Part shown: piece by piece, positions 63,361 to 64,000 of the stretch
Layout of the letters: the number at the start of each line of letters is the position of its first letter
Position numbering within the stretch: position 1 is the first letter of the stretch
Source of the DNA: Misgurnus anguillicaudatus
Taxonomy: Eukaryota; Chordata; Actinopteri; Cypriniformes; Cobitidae
Direction of reading: 5' to 3'
Length of the DNA stretch: 64,000 nt
Assembly: GCF_027580225.2 (NCBI RefSeq)
Contig: NC_073339.2
Coordinates: 40,414,501-40,478,500, forward strand
Program-made: the position numbers and the translations under genes
Notes under the pieces: model-generated
Told to the model about the DNA's origin: nothing
Database searches by the model: none
Seen by the model: the letters and a program-made list of their open reading frames with translations, nothing else

Positions 63361-63515
63361 ATATTTACATTTATGCATCTGACAGACGATTTTTCCAAAA
63401 CGACTTACTGTGCGTTACAAGGTACATTTCTTATATCAGTATGTGTGTTCTCTGGGTTCGAACCCATGACCTTTTGCGTTGCTAACGCAATGCTCTACCA
63501 CTGAGCTATATAATG
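63361..63515 (-). mobile_element. tRNA-derived SINE
   Basis: On the minus strand the head reads like a tRNA with B box GGTTCGAACCC (plus strand GGGTTCGAACCC at 63451-63463) and an A-box-like AGCTCAGTGGTAGAGCA. The tail contains the conserved CATTTATGCATCTGACAGAC. It lies in the intron upstream of the last trim2 exon. Not a functional tRNA gene: it continues without a break into the SINE body. Confidence 0.75.
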
Positions 63516-63639
63516 TTTCTTTAAACATTACATTTATATCCAAATCAACTAAAAGTGCATGCAAACCAACCCATGAACTTTGCTCAGCTAAAACGATGCT
63601 TGAACTACAGAAACACCTGAATATGATTTGCACATTTAA

Positions 63640-64000
63640 TGGGGCGTACACACCAAACGCAAATTCAACGTTTTGTGCGAGTAGATTACATACAAAGTCA
63701 AATGCAGATACGCAAATAGATGCGCTATTCGGCTCAGATGCGTCTTTCGCGCAAAAAAAAAAAAAATTCAACTTGAATAAAAAAATTCGCCTGACCTAAT
63801 GCTCGGTACACACCAAATGCGTGGCATGGCATTACTGGCTCTATATTACTCGCGGGATTTAACTTTGTGTCATGCGAATTTTTTCGTTTGAGGCGAATAG
63901 CGCGTTTTCGTGGCAAATACGCTGCCCATAACACGTCATTTGCATCGCCCCACATGAGAACGCGTCTGATGGTGTCTTTGCATTGACTTTGTATGTCATT
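63640..64000. repeat. GC-rich repeats (CACACCAAACGC family), cut by window edge
   Basis: Two neighbouring units, starting GTACACACCAAACGCAAATT and GGTACACACCAAATGCGTGG. The second runs to the end of the window. Confidence 0.6.

Noticed and set aside
63440..63515. Possible tRNA gene with intact B box
   Set aside because: The tRNA-like part continues into a SINE body and tail seen elsewhere in the window, so it is a tRNA-derived SINE.

Overview
This 64 kb window is vertebrate nuclear DNA, almost certainly from a cypriniform (carp/zebrafish-like) teleost. The genes have many small exons with GT-AG introns. The introns and spacers are full of short terminal-inverted-repeat elements, hAT-type elements with 8-bp target duplications, a Tc1 relic and a tRNA-derived SINE. 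The gene set matches the vertebrate fibrinogen neighbourhood (human 4q31-q32: TRIM2, RNF175, FGB, FGA, LRAT). No prokaryotic features are present.

Layout, left to right: (1) lrat, minus strand, 445-2048, two coding exons, complete. (2) An AtuA-family gene (acyclic terpene utilisation family, DUF1446), minus strand, 4555-27738, assembled here from 20 coding exons whose splice phases all agree. It encodes about 669 aa with a putative mitochondrial presequence. (3) fga, plus strand, 32221-35502, six exons including a C-terminal fibrinogen globe exon (alpha-E type). (4) A short fibrinogen-alpha-like paralogue, plus strand, about 36369-39057, which keeps the coiled-coil core but lacks a recognisable knob, the alphaC region and the globe. 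(5) fgb, minus strand, 43597-49584, eight exons including a 15-nt microexon. (6) rnf175, plus strand, 51340-58526, nine exons, with two consecutive introns that look U12-type. (7) The last coding exon of trim2, minus strand, 63166-63318; the rest of that gene lies beyond the right edge.

fga and fgb encode two of the three chains of the secreted clotting protein fibrinogen. The gamma chain (fgg), which in tetrapods lies between fga and lrat, was not found here; the AtuA-family gene occupies that interval. lrat makes retinyl esters in the ER. rnf175 encodes a multi-span RING protein. trim2 encodes a TRIM-NHL ubiquitin ligase.

The most notable observations are: the intact but uncharacterised vertebrate AtuA-family gene, which has one intron with a non-GT donor (GG-AG as read); fga with a Gly-Ala-Arg polymerisation knob instead of Gly-Pro-Arg; the degenerate-looking but open fibrinogen-alpha paralogue; the paired U12-type introns of rnf175; and several nests of transposons inserted in one another. 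All exon models were built by eye from reading frame, splice signals and remembered family motifs; no alignment was run.
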